A stretch of DNA of 64,000 bases from Cyanoderma ruficeps (GCA_008694505.1 VZDJ01000301.1:5389081-5453080); one strand, 5' to 3'; counted from the first letter of the stretch, positions 24,480 to 37,579 are shown. The notes: generated from the letters alone by a model not told the origin. Program-made: numbers and translations.

Positions 24480-24960
24480 GCATTAGCTGGATGCTGTGAA
24501 ACACTTTCAGCAGCCTTAGTATTCTTGCTGCTTTCTGATTTCACGGGGTTTGGACTCATTCTTATTTATTAATGCTGCCCCTTGGATAATTACAGCTCTC
24601 CTCCTCTGTGATCATCTCTGATCATATTATAATTTCCTTTAATCTTCATATGAAACTTCCTTAGATTCAGGATCCAGAATGAATTTAAGTATTATTGATC
24701 AAAATAATGTGCCACATCTTAAAAGAGCCCTTACTACATGGTGTATATTCTTGCAGCTCATTACAGCAGAATCACTTTGAAATGCAGTCTTGTCCTCTTC
24801 CCTGTAATGGGAAGAAATGATATAGTCTTGATGATGCTATTGTTCCCCCCTTTCGGTGTAGGATTAGCATCAATCAGCTGGACAGCGTGATTGATTTTCT
24901 AATTAATAAGGCATTTGTATCAGCTTGCATAACCACACAAAGCTTAATGGGTTCTTTACT
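24480..24960. promoter_or_regulatory. Candidate enhancer with inverted PBX-HOX-like sites
   Basis: AT-rich, complex block. ATCAATCA at 24869-24876 and TGATTGAT at 24888-24895 are exact reverse complements, separated by 11 bases, and each fits the PBX-HOX composite site TGATTNAT. A TAATTAAT core follows at 24900-24907. The upstream part has 'ctgatcatattataatttcc' and 'gtattattgatcaaaataat'. Motifs are seen directly; the PBX-HOX consensus is established; enhancer function is inference. Confidence 0.35.
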
Positions 24961-26721
24961 GTATCTGAAAACTGATTTTGTGTGTGTGAATTTACTCCTG
25001 CACTTGGATGCTTTTTAACCAGTGGCAAGGCTGGTTGTAGAATCCTTTACCTAGAGCTCCACGGTGTAGTAAAGGATTTAAAGTGTGTTTCACTAATCAT
25101 CACAACCAGATTTAAAAGATTATTTTGAATGAAGGCTTTTGTTCCAAGGCTCCAAAACAATTGAAAGGTATGGGAAGAAGAGAATTAATGCCCTTCAAGG
25201 TGAGCTCAAAATACAGTTGGTGCAGCACTGCTCCACAAGAGCTCCAGGGGTAGGGGCTGCCCAGGGGCGCTGCCCTGCCCAGCTTAGCATTGCTTTTAAG
25301 CATTGTTTGATTTATTCTAAAACAATCCCTGGGCTATCAAAATGACCCATCCAGCTTTACCCGAGCTCTGGGAGCTCCCCTAGAGGACTGTGTGTCGCCC
25401 TGAGTGTTGTAGCAGCTGTGACCTCAAAGGGATTCTTGAGTTAGAGAATTCCCAGCCCCCCCAGATCTCCTAAATGTCAGAGATAGTGGCCAGGACAGGG
25501 AAAGGCCAGTCAGTAACCTTAACTCTGCCCCGTGCCAGGAAAATCTGAGTCCAGCTGCCACAGACACGAGACTGGAGGGTCACAGTGTGACCAGGTGGTG
25601 CTGAGGAACTGGGGCATGTCCTTGGTGAATAAATAAGCAGAAAACCAGTGGAGAGCTGTTCCACTTCAAGCACCTATTCTGGGTTACAGCAGCTAATTGC
25701 TGTGCCAGCATAAATGATTTAGGGTGTGAGAAGCTCCCACCTCACCTGCATTTGAAGGGCTGTTTGCAGCCAGAGGCATGGCTGCATCTGCAGCAATGCA
25801 CCTGGACCAGGCTGGATTCAATTTCCCTGGGAGAATGGGGATAACCATCAGGCAGAAGCTGAGCAGAGAGGGTGTCCTGCGGGACCTGGCTACAAGAAAA
25901 ACACTGGCTTGAGAAATTCTTATCTGATGCACCAGTTTCTTGCATATGTGGCCTTCCTGCACTGCCAGTCCCAGGGGAGCACAGCTGAAATCAATGAAAA
26001 GAGCTGGCATCTCCTTCAGTTTGACTTTGATCTGGCTGCACTGAGAAAATGGTTTAATTCCAATATTGCATCGTCGTGTCTTTCAACAAAAGGAGAGAAA
26101 CTGTGGGCTCTGCTCCTGGTATGAATCTCCCTTTGGCTGCACTGTCCTCAGGAGCAAAAAGATGAAACAAAAGCCAAATCTTGCAGGCAAACCCAAACTA
26201 AACGAGGTCAAAGATGTTCCATTATTTTAATCTACCCTGTAAATTAAATGCAGTGCAGATGGGATCACGGTGAAACTTCTTCCCAATTTTTTGCCCTGGC
26301 TTACACTTCCCCAGCCCCCTTGCACTAAATCATAAATCTGATGGAGAAAGCTATACATCAGCATGGGTTTTGGCCCCTAGCCTTAACACACTGCCTAGAG
26401 AATGAACAAGCTTCACAGTGTTAAAATAAATAGACTCACATGCAAGCTTGGGATGATTTAAACCAGCTCTCAGTGTGAGAAGCAGTGGCCACCCATGTGG
26501 TAGTTGCAGCATCTGGGACAGACAGTCAGAGATGGCAGCTCACAGGCTAGGGTGGGACTGGGGGGGTCACACCACTCACAGCTGCCAGGAGAATGGGAAT
26601 GTAAAGCTTTGGGGGGAAAAGACAGAGGGAACAATCTGCTGGGTGAGCTGTGCAGGCTGCTACCAACCACCATACACTGGGCTGGGAGATTCCTGGACTA
26701 GCTGATGCACTTTATACCTTG
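24961..26721. other. Unique noncoding sequence, nothing recognised
   Basis: Ordinary composition with short chance frames (105 codons or fewer). No repeat, RNA gene or domain was identified. Confidence 0.45.
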
Positions 26722-26790
26722 AATAGAATCACAGAATATCCTGAGTTGAAAGGGACACACAGGGGTCACCCAAGTCCAGCTCCTGATTTA
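26722..26790 (-). mobile_element. CR1-type LINE, short 3' tail fragment (antisense)
   Basis: 'aatagaatcacagaatatcc', 'tgagttgaaagggacacaca' and 'ggtcacccaagtccagctcc' are the reversed tail of a CR1 subfamily, comparable with the plus-strand tail at 14160-14230. Sequence after about 26790 no longer matches clearly. Confidence 0.85.
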
Positions 26791-27879
26791 GCCAAAATGG
26801 TGATACTGGCTTAAAAGGTCGGTGGTACTTCCATTAAATTAAGAACACCCCAACCTGGCTTTAAACTGCACTAATCTGCAGTGATTTACTACATGTAACA
26901 TGATGGCATCTCATTCTCTCTTGGGATATAATGACACACATTTGGGGCCACATGCCAGATCATCCCTGGCATTTCAGGGCAGTTTTGGCTCCCAGAGGAC
27001 AGACTGGTTTGCTGCTAAGGAGAACCCCAGTCTGCACCAGCATCCCCACACACCTCAGAGCTGCAGCTGAGGAACCACCTCACAAAGCCTTTTGTAAAGC
27101 AACATCCCTATTCACATGATATAGAAAGTGATGTGATTTCTCTACCTAGGAAGAAAAAACAACAACAACAACAAAATGGTTACTGGAGAACTCTGAGGGT
27201 AATGAAGCAGGACAGACTGAGCTCATGTAGCAATATTCCAGGGCAGTGGGGCTTTCATGGGATGCTGTTGGTCAGCTGAGACTGTGCAATCACTTTAAAC
27301 CCCCAAGGATGAAGTTTACACTAAAATATTTCAGCCCTCCTTGATGAGGTTAGAGAAGCACACTGCTAGAATGACTCAGCTGATGTGTAATCTGGGAGGA
27401 GAAGATGGAGTGCAGGAGCTTTTGCCTTGTACCTTTATCATGAGAGACTGGTACAAGCCACAGGCTGTGGGGACCTTTCCTGTCCTGGTGTCCCAGCTGA
27501 GCAGAGTGAATTTAGGGGCTGGAATTGCCCCATTTGGCCACAGGCAGGTACCTCCCTGGCAGAGCAGTGGAAAGTACTGGGTGTGGGACCTCCTGCCCTT
27601 GTTCAGCTGCTGGAGGAGGATTTCCAGCTCTTGAATTAACCTTGGAGGTTTTCTGCTGCTGGAGGCAGTCAGCTTCAGGCACCTGCAACCCTGAGACACA
27701 GCTCTGCTTTGAGAGGAGCAAAACCCCATCAGCTGGGCAGGCTCCTGCCTCCTTGGCCTTCCCTTCACCTCTCAGCCTCCTGACATACCCACTGACTTTT
27801 TACATCATGTATCACACAATACACATGTCCATCTTGGCATGTTCAGATTTCTGCCGTGATCTTTGATTGGAACAACATG
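26791..27879. other. Unique noncoding sequence with a short (CAA)n tract
   Basis: An A-rich (CAA) microsatellite sits at 27159-27176. Otherwise there is no repeat or gene. The 130-codon minus frame at 27376-27768 overlaps plus-strand frames and has no domain. Confidence 0.45.
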
Positions 27880-28270
27880 GGATGGTGGAGCACCAAGTGC
27901 AAACGGCTCCTCTTGCAAATTGTTAACTGGATTCTCATTTAGATTTCATATTTGGCCTATGTTTTATCCTTCTGGGGAATCTGTCATCCCTAATTAATCT
28001 TGGATCATATAATACCTTGTGTAACCACCTTATTGATTGTTCTAAATGTGCAATCATTTATTATTTTGCTTATTCCATTGGCTAAATGATATTTTGTTTT
28101 TTGAGACCAGCTCACCCTTTGCTCATCTGTTCAAAATCACTGGAGTTATTCCATGAATTCTCAGATTCATTATATCTTATTAATAAAAGGGGATAAAGCT
28201 GTCTTCTGTAAATAACTTTATTTCATTTAGTTTCCCCAGAATGGAGAAGGAGATGGAATATTATCCAGGA
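27880..28270. promoter_or_regulatory. AT-rich candidate conserved noncoding block
   Basis: About 390 bases of AT-rich, non-repetitive sequence: 'tccctaattaatcttgg' near 27987, 'caccttattgattgttc' near 28027 and 'cttattccattggctaaatg' near 28070 (CCAAT-like). The flanks are GC-moderate. Function is inference. Confidence 0.28.
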
Positions 28271-31200
28271 TTTCCTAAGCAAGCCAATCTGTATTTTCAG
28301 GTGTTTTTGGCTGAGTGGTGAGAAGTGACAGTGAGCATCTCTGCTGCACCCTCAGCCTGTCCAGCCAGCCGAGCCAGGGCATGGGGAAACACCACACTCT
28401 GCACTCAGAGTGGAACAGGAGCATCTCCTGGTAGCAGAGACTGCTCTGACTGCTTCACAAAACCCGGGGAAAAAGCTTCTGGAAAGCAGATATCTCTGAT
28501 CCCCTGCAGGAAGGCAGAGTTCTGTCATTTGGACATCCAAGTTGTTTATTGTGTTGCATATATTCGATCTCTGAATTTCAAATATTTTGCCTGTAAGTAA
28601 AAATTAGTCCACTAATGTGTTACACCATAACATTTTTTACTTCATTTTTTCCTAAGAATGTTTTCTCAGTGAAAAGTGGGACTTGTGCAAGGTCCCTGGT
28701 GGATGGCAGCTCCAGGGTGGTAGCCCCGGGTGCTGTCAGAGCCACAGCACTTTTCTAAGTGAAGTTACAGTCTGTGTTACCTAAGTCAAGGCTGATAGTG
28801 GACGAGAAGAGAGATGTTTTCATCTCAATAACTGAAAACAATCTCGCTTTTTATCTATAAATACACTCACCAAATTTCCCCCTGCCCTCTCTGTTGCATT
28901 ACATAGCTCATGCTATATTCCAGTTTCTGACAGTGAAGATTGGACATTTTATGATGTAGGACGTTTTATGATTCTCCATCATCTGTCCAGGAATAAAACC
29001 CTGCTGGGTTCAGGCCCTGTGTGGCCATGCTGTGTCTGGGATGGCCAGGTGCAGCCCCATGTCACCACTGGTTTTGGTGGTGTTACAGACATCTCTGATC
29101 CCAAACATCACCCTTTTCCCAGTTCTTCCTTGTCCTTAGGAATGCCACTGTCTTTGTGGTGAGATCTGACAAAAAATGCTTTGGGAAAGTGACCACAGTT
29201 AGTAGTGTTGGCAGAGTGTTCACACATCAAGACCTGATCCCAAATCCATTGCAGCAGTGGGGTTATTCCCACCACCCTCTGCTGGCTGTACTTCAGGAGG
29301 CTTTTTTGATCTAGACCAAGTCTTTCCCTAGAAGGGGATATTAGCTCTGAGCTGTCTCCTTCTGTCTTTCAGAAAAAAAAAAAAACAACCTTAAAGGTGA
29401 AATTACTTAACTCACTCTGTGTCAGAGATCAAGAAATGCTACATCTGGTTTTTTTCTCATGTAGCCTTTAGCTGCAGAAAGGACAGATTATCCAGGGTTA
29501 GGCAAACCCCATCCCCCAGCTGGAGAGCAGAAGGGCATTCCCATCCCTGCTGGAAGAGTTAAGGATGGAAGTATCTGAACAGCTGCCTGCTTAAAGCCTC
29601 TGGCTCAAGCAGATATCAGGGCAAATATTTCTCATTTCTTGCAGAAATGATAAAAGGAAATAAAAATCCAAAAACGCTTTGTTAAAGGCCAGCTAAAAGC
29701 AACACAGATACTTTTATAATTATTTTTACTAATTCGTTTTAATTGAATGCTGCTACATTCTGTCTGAGAGGACCTCATGCCACAGCAGTTGGGAAGGGAG
29801 GGGCAGAGCTCTGCTCACCCTCTGCTCTGTGCTCCAGTACTCCTCAAAACAAGCACAAGTATTAAGACAGAGAAATGGTTTTCAGGCAATAATAGATAAT
29901 TTGGAAAGCGCTTGGGAACTTGGGAATGATTCATGCTGAACAAGGTGACAGAGTGGCAAATTTCAGGGCAGTTATTTGACTTTCCAGTCCGAAAACGAGC
30001 GCTATTATTTCTAACATTATTCACTGATGTCATTGTAGCAGCTGCTTGAAAGCTGGTGGGGTTTTAAATGACCTGGGAGAAGGGGAATATATTCAGGTGT
30101 GTGACACCAAGGGCTGGGGATGTGTGGCTTGGTCAGACACCCTGTGACATGGGGGAGTTAATAGCCCATGGCACGATGCCCAGCGCAGGAGAATCCTCTG
30201 GCACAATGGACAGGAACTTTGCAGCTGCTGTTTGGGAGGAAAGCCTGAGCTTGCAGAGAGATGCAGTGAGACTCAGGCTCCACTTTTCAGTTACAGGCTC
30301 ACCAGCCTTCTGTGGTAACAGCCAGGGGAAGAGAAGGGAAGAGCTGCAGGATAAATGCCTCCAGGGTCCTTCTCTCTTGGATTGCCTCCTCCTCTCACCC
30401 CTGAAACATTTCAGAGGAAGGTTTATCTTTAATTGCAGAACGTTGTGCGGAGTCTCTGTATTATTAAAATGACTCCTGATTTTCTAGGGGTATTCTGTTA
30501 ATTAGTAGGTTTCTCCTCCCAACTAGGCTGTAAATGGAAAGAATACATACTAAACCGATTGCCCTACTTATGCAGCTACTCGGAGGAATGCTAAGATGGA
30601 TTAACATGCATAGCAGAAGGCTTATGACCCTGGGAGACAGTAGAACCTGGAATAACCTTAATATCCTGTCAACTTGCATTACTGAACCTCAGTGAACAAG
30701 AAGAGCCTATTTAGCGGTCTGTCTTGGAGGAAAAATTCATATCTTTTATCTGCTTTATTCCTCCCTCTTTTCAAATGGAAGTGGTTGTTTTTTTTATCTC
30801 TCCTGAATTTATTTTTATGAGGCATAATAAAGCTGTGTCACCCCCCCACACACACCTCCCCATCTTAAATGACACCCCCACTGCATGGAATGGCTCAGCT
30901 CTTGAGAGGTGCCTCTGTCATGCTGTTGTGTGGTGAAAACCATCTGCACCCAGCTGGGCAGAGGATGCTGAGCTGACCCAGCCTGCTGCTGTCACCAATG
31001 CTGCCCACGTGTGACATCAGCAATGTCACCTCTCTGCTCCTGTGCTCTGTGTGAGGCACCACCGTGCCTGTGCTGGGGAGAAGGAAGGTGAGCTGCCTTA
31101 AAACTGTACAAATCCCCCCCTTCCAAATGTTCCTCCATGAATCGCCGTTGTGGATTTCAGATCTGCCGCAAGCTGAGTCCTACCACCCAAATCCCAGATA

Positions 31201-31675
31201 TTTTACTGTTCCCAATCTTCCCAGTTGGGGTGTCTGGGTTCTTTTGAATGTTAGATCCTACTGAAAAGACAGTAACCATCACACCCCTTTTAACAGTGCA
31301 CATCTCAGCCCTTCCAAGCCCCTTCTATCACACAAATAACTACTAGGGCTAGCAACACCCTTAATGGAATGGCCATCCCCTCAGACCTCTGCTGTACATT
31401 TAACACCTGTGAAGATCACTGCAGTCCATGTAGCTAAACACTCCCCTGGGAGCTGAAGTGACAACTTAAAAGTCCCTTAATTGCCCCCATGCTGGGGACA
31501 ACCCAGCCCTGACCACCCCTCTCTGGTCCCAGGAGCATCACAGAGGGGGTTCCTGTGCCAGAGGGGTAAACTTCAATGGGAGATGCAGCAGTGGTCCCAT
31601 GGCAGGTAGAGTCATCATCATCATTAATTATTCCTCCTTCCTTCACCTTTCCACTTGGGGTTTAGCTCAGCCTTG
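28271..31675. other. Unique noncoding sequence; AT-rich near 29640-29760
   Basis: No gene or repeat family was recognised. A-run near 29372. AT-rich words 'ataattatttttactaattc' occur near 29717. A C/CA-rich tract lies at 30841-30854. The 134-codon plus frame at 30068-30472 has no domain. Confidence 0.4.
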
Positions 31676-33048
31676 ATAAAAAAAAAGGGGTTATTTCTTC
31701 AATGGAAAAAAAAAAAGAGTCAGAAATGCATCTCACAATTACAGAGTTCAGTCTAATTAGGACTGAAAAACACACATGTAATTGCCTTATGTGTCTGCTC
31801 CTGAGATTCCCTTTCAGTGTTAAATACGCGTGGAGCACCTTCCCTGATAAATGGCATTTTTCTTACAGTTCACAGGGAGCAAAAGGAGAGAGCCCTGTGC
31901 TGCTGTCCCTCAGGAAGGTCTGTTCCCCTCCAGCCCTGCTGCAGGGGCCATTCCAGAGAACTGGAAGCAGAAAGTAGCCCCAGGGCTTGGGACAACTCCT
32001 CATGTCGGTTGAGGGAGAAAAATGTGCTGAGCATAGAAATAGGTCAGGGCTGAAGCAATGCATCCCCGAGTTGCTTTGCTTGCCTCCCTCAGATAGAGGA
32101 AACACCAGAAGCTTCATTTTTATTCAAAGTGAGGGCCTTTGGGCTCAAAAACCCTCATAGCAAATGCATAAGGAGAGAAAGCAACAAATACAAGTATTCC
32201 TCCCGTATGGAAGAAATTAGAGAATATAGTGAGGGGAAAACCTCATCTGGGACACATACAGTATTTATTCCAGCTACATTTTTCAAAAGCAGCAATCAAA
32301 GTCTGCGCCTGCTGAAGGATATAATTCAGTTCTCACTGGGGGAAATAGTAAAACTCTCATTTAACAGGATAACTGCTCCTACCCCAGCCATTGCTCTCTG
32401 CCTGTGGGTGCAGTGATCTCTGCTTGGGCTGCCCAGCCTCCCCCTCACCAATCCATGCTGTGTCCTGTGCCAGGGGGATCAGGGTCCAACCTTGCCACTC
32501 ACCCAGCATGTCCTTCCCCAATGGTAAAAATCACACATGTACCAACAAGAAGCACTAGCACTGCAGAGGATGTATTATTTTATAAATGCATATATATGGA
32601 GCTGCAGGGTGTGCATGTTCCATGTGAAATGACTGGGCATTCTACCCCCTGTCATGACCATAACAGCCATCAAGAAGGGGTAAGGGGGGATGCAGGATCC
32701 AGGACATGCATTCCAGCACTGTGGTGCCAGGAGAAGGGGACTGTGTGGGAAGAGGCAGAAGAAATATCAGAACCCAGTTAGAAGGTCAGCCAGGCTCTCT
32801 CAACCCAGGGTCCTCCCCCAGTGAGGAAGTGACAACCTTCTTTACATCATAACCTGTCAAAAACATAAACATAATGTATCAGCCTGGATTTGTCAACTAA
32901 CACCAGGGAGGAAAATGTCTCTGGGAGGCAGCCAGACTCCAGGGAGTGCCTGGCTGCAGTGCCTGAGTCACGCCTGCACATTGCAGTGCACATATTTCAC
33001 TTGAGTCCAGTTGTCAGGTTTTGTGTTTATTGTGTCTCACATCACCCC
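31676..33048. other. Unique noncoding sequence with A-runs
   Basis: Two A-runs (about 31678-31687 and 31705-31716) open the stretch. No gene or repeat family follows. A 125-codon plus frame at 32404-32781 has no domain. Confidence 0.4.
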
Positions 33049-33092
33049 GATGGAGTCAAGGCATTGCCAGGATGGAGTCATGGCATTGCCAG
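33049..33092. repeat. 22-bp direct tandem duplication
   Basis: Two adjacent units, 33049-33070 and 33071-33092, read gatggagtca(a/t)ggcattgcca g and differ at one base. Two units only, so this is a recent small duplication rather than an array. Confidence 0.9.
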
Positions 33093-33999
33093 GTGTGTTT
33101 CCATGGTCTGGCACTTAGGGGTGAGTGGTGGCACAGCTCACATCATCCTGGGTCAAAAGCTGACTGCAGCAGGGTCTTACATTTATGTTTGAGGGTCCAG
33201 AAAACTGACACAGTAGAGAGAAATAATAAAAGAAAAACCATAATGAACGAGGATGATGCAGAGCTCAAAGTATGAGATGTCAAATTGTGAAACTGCCTGC
33301 AAGACAGAGGAAGATGGAAAAATATGGAGAAACTTCTCTTGACTTTGGTTGGTTAGAATGGAGATGAAGAACTCAACTGTTGATTCATTAAGGTTTCCTC
33401 CAGCATCTCTTGTTGGTTTTGTACCTGCCCTTTCTGCTCAGATCTCCTTCAAAGACCCCAGCAGGACTATGGGAAAAACCCTTTGTGAAAATCCACCCTA
33501 AGAGCATAATTTTCTGGGTTATTCTCATTTCCACTGCAGCTGCAACCAGCAGAAATATTGCTGGACCCTTCACATCGAGAGGCATGGGAAGCCCACTTGT
33601 GGGCCTGTAAAATTGCTGGAAAAATTGGGAATGGCAAAGAGAACCTTATGTGACTTTTCTCCTTTTTGTTTTTTTAAGGTAATGGTTTGGCAAGGAGAGG
33701 CTGTGCACACCTGGAAGCAGAAACACCAGAACTGCTGGGAGACAAAAGCAAAGAGAGAAAGCCAAGGGCTGAGATGAGGGTGAAGAACCAGAGACAACCC
33801 CATCCTGACATTCCGATAATTAAATAATTGAAACAGTATTTGCTGTCAAGTTTCCATGTTTCCATAGTGTCCCTTACAAAAAACAGCACACATCATGATG
33901 CCATAAATCCTTATTATCTACATCTTCACAACCAGAAGCTTCCCATTACCCAAAAGAGGGGTGAATCCCACAAGACACATTAATGGCCTTGAAAACTCC
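33093..33999. other. Unique noncoding sequence, nothing recognised
   Basis: No repeat, gene or motif cluster that I can support. All open frames are under 105 codons. Confidence 0.45.
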
Positions 34000-34620
34000 T
34001 CCTGTTATCTTAAACCTTGATTAACCAACATTATTTAGTACACGGTAGTGGGATAATTGAAGCTGTCCCTGTATTTTTTAAAAAGTGCAAAAAGTACTTT
34101 AGCATCTGCAGCTCCATTTTCTTATGTACACAGATATTGATGTTTCCTGGAAAGCTTTGTGAACTCCTCTGCTTGGGGACGGTTCCACTGCTCTATATTT
34201 TCGGGGCACGTTAGCTGGGGGCTCCTGTTTGTGGCATTTTTAGCAGGAGAGCAGGATTGCTGCTTCTCACAAACCCATCTGTTCCCGCTGCTCATTCACA
34301 ACCTGCAGCCACAGTCTCCTGTCAGCTCCCTGTCACTTTGGAAAATAATAACTGTGGGAGGACAACATAATGGATTGTTCACCGGCGTATTCCTGGATAT
34401 TAAAAGTACAATTTGGGGGTTGGTTCCAGAAAAATGGAAAATTATTTTATATGAGTTTAACATAATTATGAGCAAATTAGGCCTGATTCTCATCTCACTT
34501 GGGTCTACACTCACTCACAGCTCGTGGAGCTGGCTGGTATTTTTGGAATGTGAAGTCTTCTGTGACATTTTTTACAACAGAGGTAATTTGGAGAGAAAAG
34601 TTCTGTAATTTTTCTGGGCT
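34000..34620. promoter_or_regulatory. AT-rich candidate noncoding element containing an old repeat arm
   Basis: AT-rich complex sequence ('caacataatggattgttcac' near 34364, 'aacataattatgagcaaat' near 34460) runs directly into the repeat arm at 34478-34510. A 149-codon plus frame (34159-34608) is open across most of it. Its translation is hydrophobic in places but matches nothing I know, so I treat it as a chance frame. Confidence 0.25.
34478..34510. repeat. Half of an ancient palindromic MITE-like element
   Basis: 'ttaggcctgattctcatct' followed by 'cacttgggtctacac' matches one arm of the palindromic sauropsid repeat that I recall as 'aggcctgattctcctctcac..ttacactggtgtaaatc'. Only one arm survives. 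It is the same family type as 6533-6569. Confidence 0.5.
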
Positions 34621-36020
34621 TTTTTTCTGCTTCCTTTTCGGCTTTTTTTCTTATTTCAGTAAACACATGCAGAAAAAAAAAAAAAAGAAAAAAATCTTGC
34701 AAGAATTTTCCACAAAGAGAACAACATTTTGTGTTTTCTTGAGAGCATATTGTCAGGCAGCAGAGGAACACAACAGAGGCAATTTGGGCTGAGGGAGTTG
34801 TTGCCCAGATAGTTTTGTGTCCTCTAAAGCCGCCTTTGTCCCCCCATATCGTCAGGGTCCATCAAATTCTGCTGCTCCCACTGACTGCCAAGGGAAGCTG
34901 CGAAAAATTTTTGCCAATGATGCTTTGCATGTTTAAAAAAAAAAAAAAAGGGAATTTCAGCAATTATTATTTTGGCGTTATTAAAAATAGGCTTTGGATA
35001 AAATACTTAGAGAAGAACTAAGCTCCAGTACTGTAAGCCAGACAGAAAGCATCCTCTCTCCTTCCCACTGCTCTTTTTCTCCACTGTGAAAGTCAAGATG
35101 AACAAATTTCCCCTTTATTTCTCAGACAGCGTTTTCTCTTTGAGTAAAGACATAAGAGATCACAGGAAGGTAAAAAGGTCCTTTTCAAAAGTGCTTTGGC
35201 TTTTCCTAATGCTTTATAGTCTCCAATTAACATCATTGGCCAGTGTCCCCCGAGGCCTCAGGAAATGAAGTGACAGCACCAATGATCTTCATGGCTGATG
35301 GACTTTTTGGCAGACGCTTTTAAGCACCAAATCCTGGCTGTTGTGGGCCCAAATGTGTGCAAAGTGAGTGGTCCCCATGAGCTCACACAGCTGCAACCAG
35401 GGCCCAGCATCCCAAAGGAAAGTGCTTGTTTAGGAGCACCTCCAACATTTCAGAGCCTAACATGGGGAAAAAAAAACCCTTCCTGGTGATGGCACTTCCT
35501 CTCTTTTTGCCATTTTTATTCTCTTGTATTATTAGAAAGAAAAATGTTTTCAAAATCCCTCATCCTTTTCCAGCACACTCCAGGAGGTGGGAGCACGTAT
35601 CCTGTTTCTGGGATCACACAAACCAGAGGTGCAGCTCCAGCTCAGGCAGTAGGATGAGCACTGAGTCCCAGGTGAGGGTGGATGTGGCTCCCTGGATGTG
35701 CTCAGGCCATTCAGCTCTTGTTTTAGTGCTGGTGATTTATGCCCTGATGATCATCTCCAACTGCTGAGCTATTTACAACTGATTTTTCTGGGGGAGAAAA
35801 AAAAAAAAGTACTTCACCTCTTAATAGGTGCATTGCTTTGGTCCAAGCATGTGGGCACTGAGGACAGAAAACAACCAGGGGAACACACCAGCCGTTCAGT
35901 GTCTCTCAGGACTTCAGGCTGAGGACAAAAAAATCCCCCTGCATCACCAGAGCTCACTGCTAAACGATAACTTAAGCCAATTATACGTGCCTCATTCATC
36001 TTTCAGATAGGAAGCAGAGA
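34621..36020. other. Unique noncoding sequence with poly-A tracts
   Basis: A-runs occur at 34672-34694 and 34935-34949, with a shorter one near 35797. No SINE body was recognised beside them. No coding frame over 113 codons and no domain. Confidence 0.45.
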
Positions 36021-36300
36021 GAAATAGTTTTTCTATTTCCATAATCATGCCACTAACTAGACAAAACGTGATAATCCATAATGAGCTAGGAAGAGAATTA
36101 AATGGAGAACAGGGTCTTTTGATGACTTGCCAGTTTTCTCTAACATCATTCATACAGGTTATTGACACAGGACCAATTTTTCATCCTTGCTTTAACAGGA
36201 CTCCCATTATTACAGCTGCAAAATGGCAAGCACAAATGTTTGCAGGCACATTTCGGTACCTTAATTTAAGATTTCCTCAGATTTACAAGTCCTGAATTGT
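36021..36300. promoter_or_regulatory. Candidate conserved noncoding element
   Basis: AT-rich non-repetitive block with 'ataatcatgccactaactag' near 36040, 'cgtgataatccataatgagc' near 36067 (two GATAAT/CATAAT-type cores, PITX/OTX-like TAATCC), and 'ccttaatttaagatttcc' near 36259. Composition and motif evidence only. Confidence 0.28.
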
Positions 36301-37579
36301 ATGTACAAGCCAGGTGCCCAGGAAATAATGTCATGTGCAAACAGCTGCAAATACTATTTCTGTGTGATTGGAAGCTGGTGTCCAACTCTGGCCCTCAATA
36401 ACCACAAAGTGGGTTTTCCTCCTCATGAAACACATTTTGTCGCCCTTATTGGCCAGCAATGAACTGGAAATAAATTTCTGAGACGCCAAGTCCAGGCGAG
36501 AATTTGAGATGGATTTACAAAGTGTCTGGGAAGAGAAAGCCAAAAATTTTGGGAGGAGATTTGTGGAGGAAAATACAGCTTAGTCTGACTTTTCTAAAAC
36601 TTTGGGGAAATAATTAAAAATACTGTGATTCCTGGAGTGACTTGGACTCTTGTGTTTTCAGCTATGCAAGAGCATGCACGTTGGCCACTTCAAAAAGTCT
36701 GGTTTTTGGGTTTCCTTTCTCCCAGCCCTTTCCTTTGAGCCAGACATCCTCAGCCCTGGCAGGACAGCCAAGGTATGCAGCCACGTGCTGAACATCACAT
36801 TGCCAATATCGTGTCAATTTTATCTCTCTCCCAGGACAGCAGAACTTCTTTCCAAAAAAACGCCACTTTCATTTTAAAAAGACTTCTCCAGCTCTCTCAT
36901 GAAAAAAAAAAGACTTGTAAGGATTTAGGAAGAACCCCAAATTCATTATTTCCATTTAAACTTCCCACAGTTTTTTTTAAAGGGCTTTTTTCTCTGGATG
37001 TTGAAGTGCTTCTGTTGGGTCCCACGGCGTGAGGGGCCACAGTGCTGATGGCCCCTGGGCCACCCTGGGGTTTCTAACAGAGCCACTCTGGGGCTCCACC
37101 CCAAAAATGCATCACCCCAGCAGCCCCCTGTCAGGGAATATGATGGGAGGTGAGCCCATGAGCATCATCCTTAGATTTTTCTCTTCATTCTTCTCTTTTT
37201 TTTGCATTTCTCAGCTCACTCAGTTTGAGGTTGGGATGCACAATCTGGTAAATATGACAGCAACAAGGGACTTTAAAGTCTTTTCCTGGTCATTACTTAT
37301 TGATTGCCTTACAGAAAACTCCACTGGGATTGAAAAGAGAATAGAAATTCTTTCTGAAAACCATTAATCCCTCTTTTTTAAGGAGATTGAGTTAGATTTT
37401 CCAGTTTTCTCAAAGTAGAAGGTGCTGGGGTGGAGTTTTCTTCAGCTAAAACATCTCAGCTAGAGCCATTAAGAGATGGACAGAGGAGTAAAACCTTTCC
37501 AGATTTTTTTTTTTTTTGACTGACAGTTCCTAGAGGGTCCCCCTGCTTTCCCCAGCACTGAAACTGTGCCGGGTTTTAT
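36301..37579. other. Unique noncoding sequence with T- and A-runs
   Basis: A T-run is at 37504-37517 and an A-run near 36901. No repeat family or gene was recognised. The 112-codon plus frame at 37029-37367 has no domain. Confidence 0.45.
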
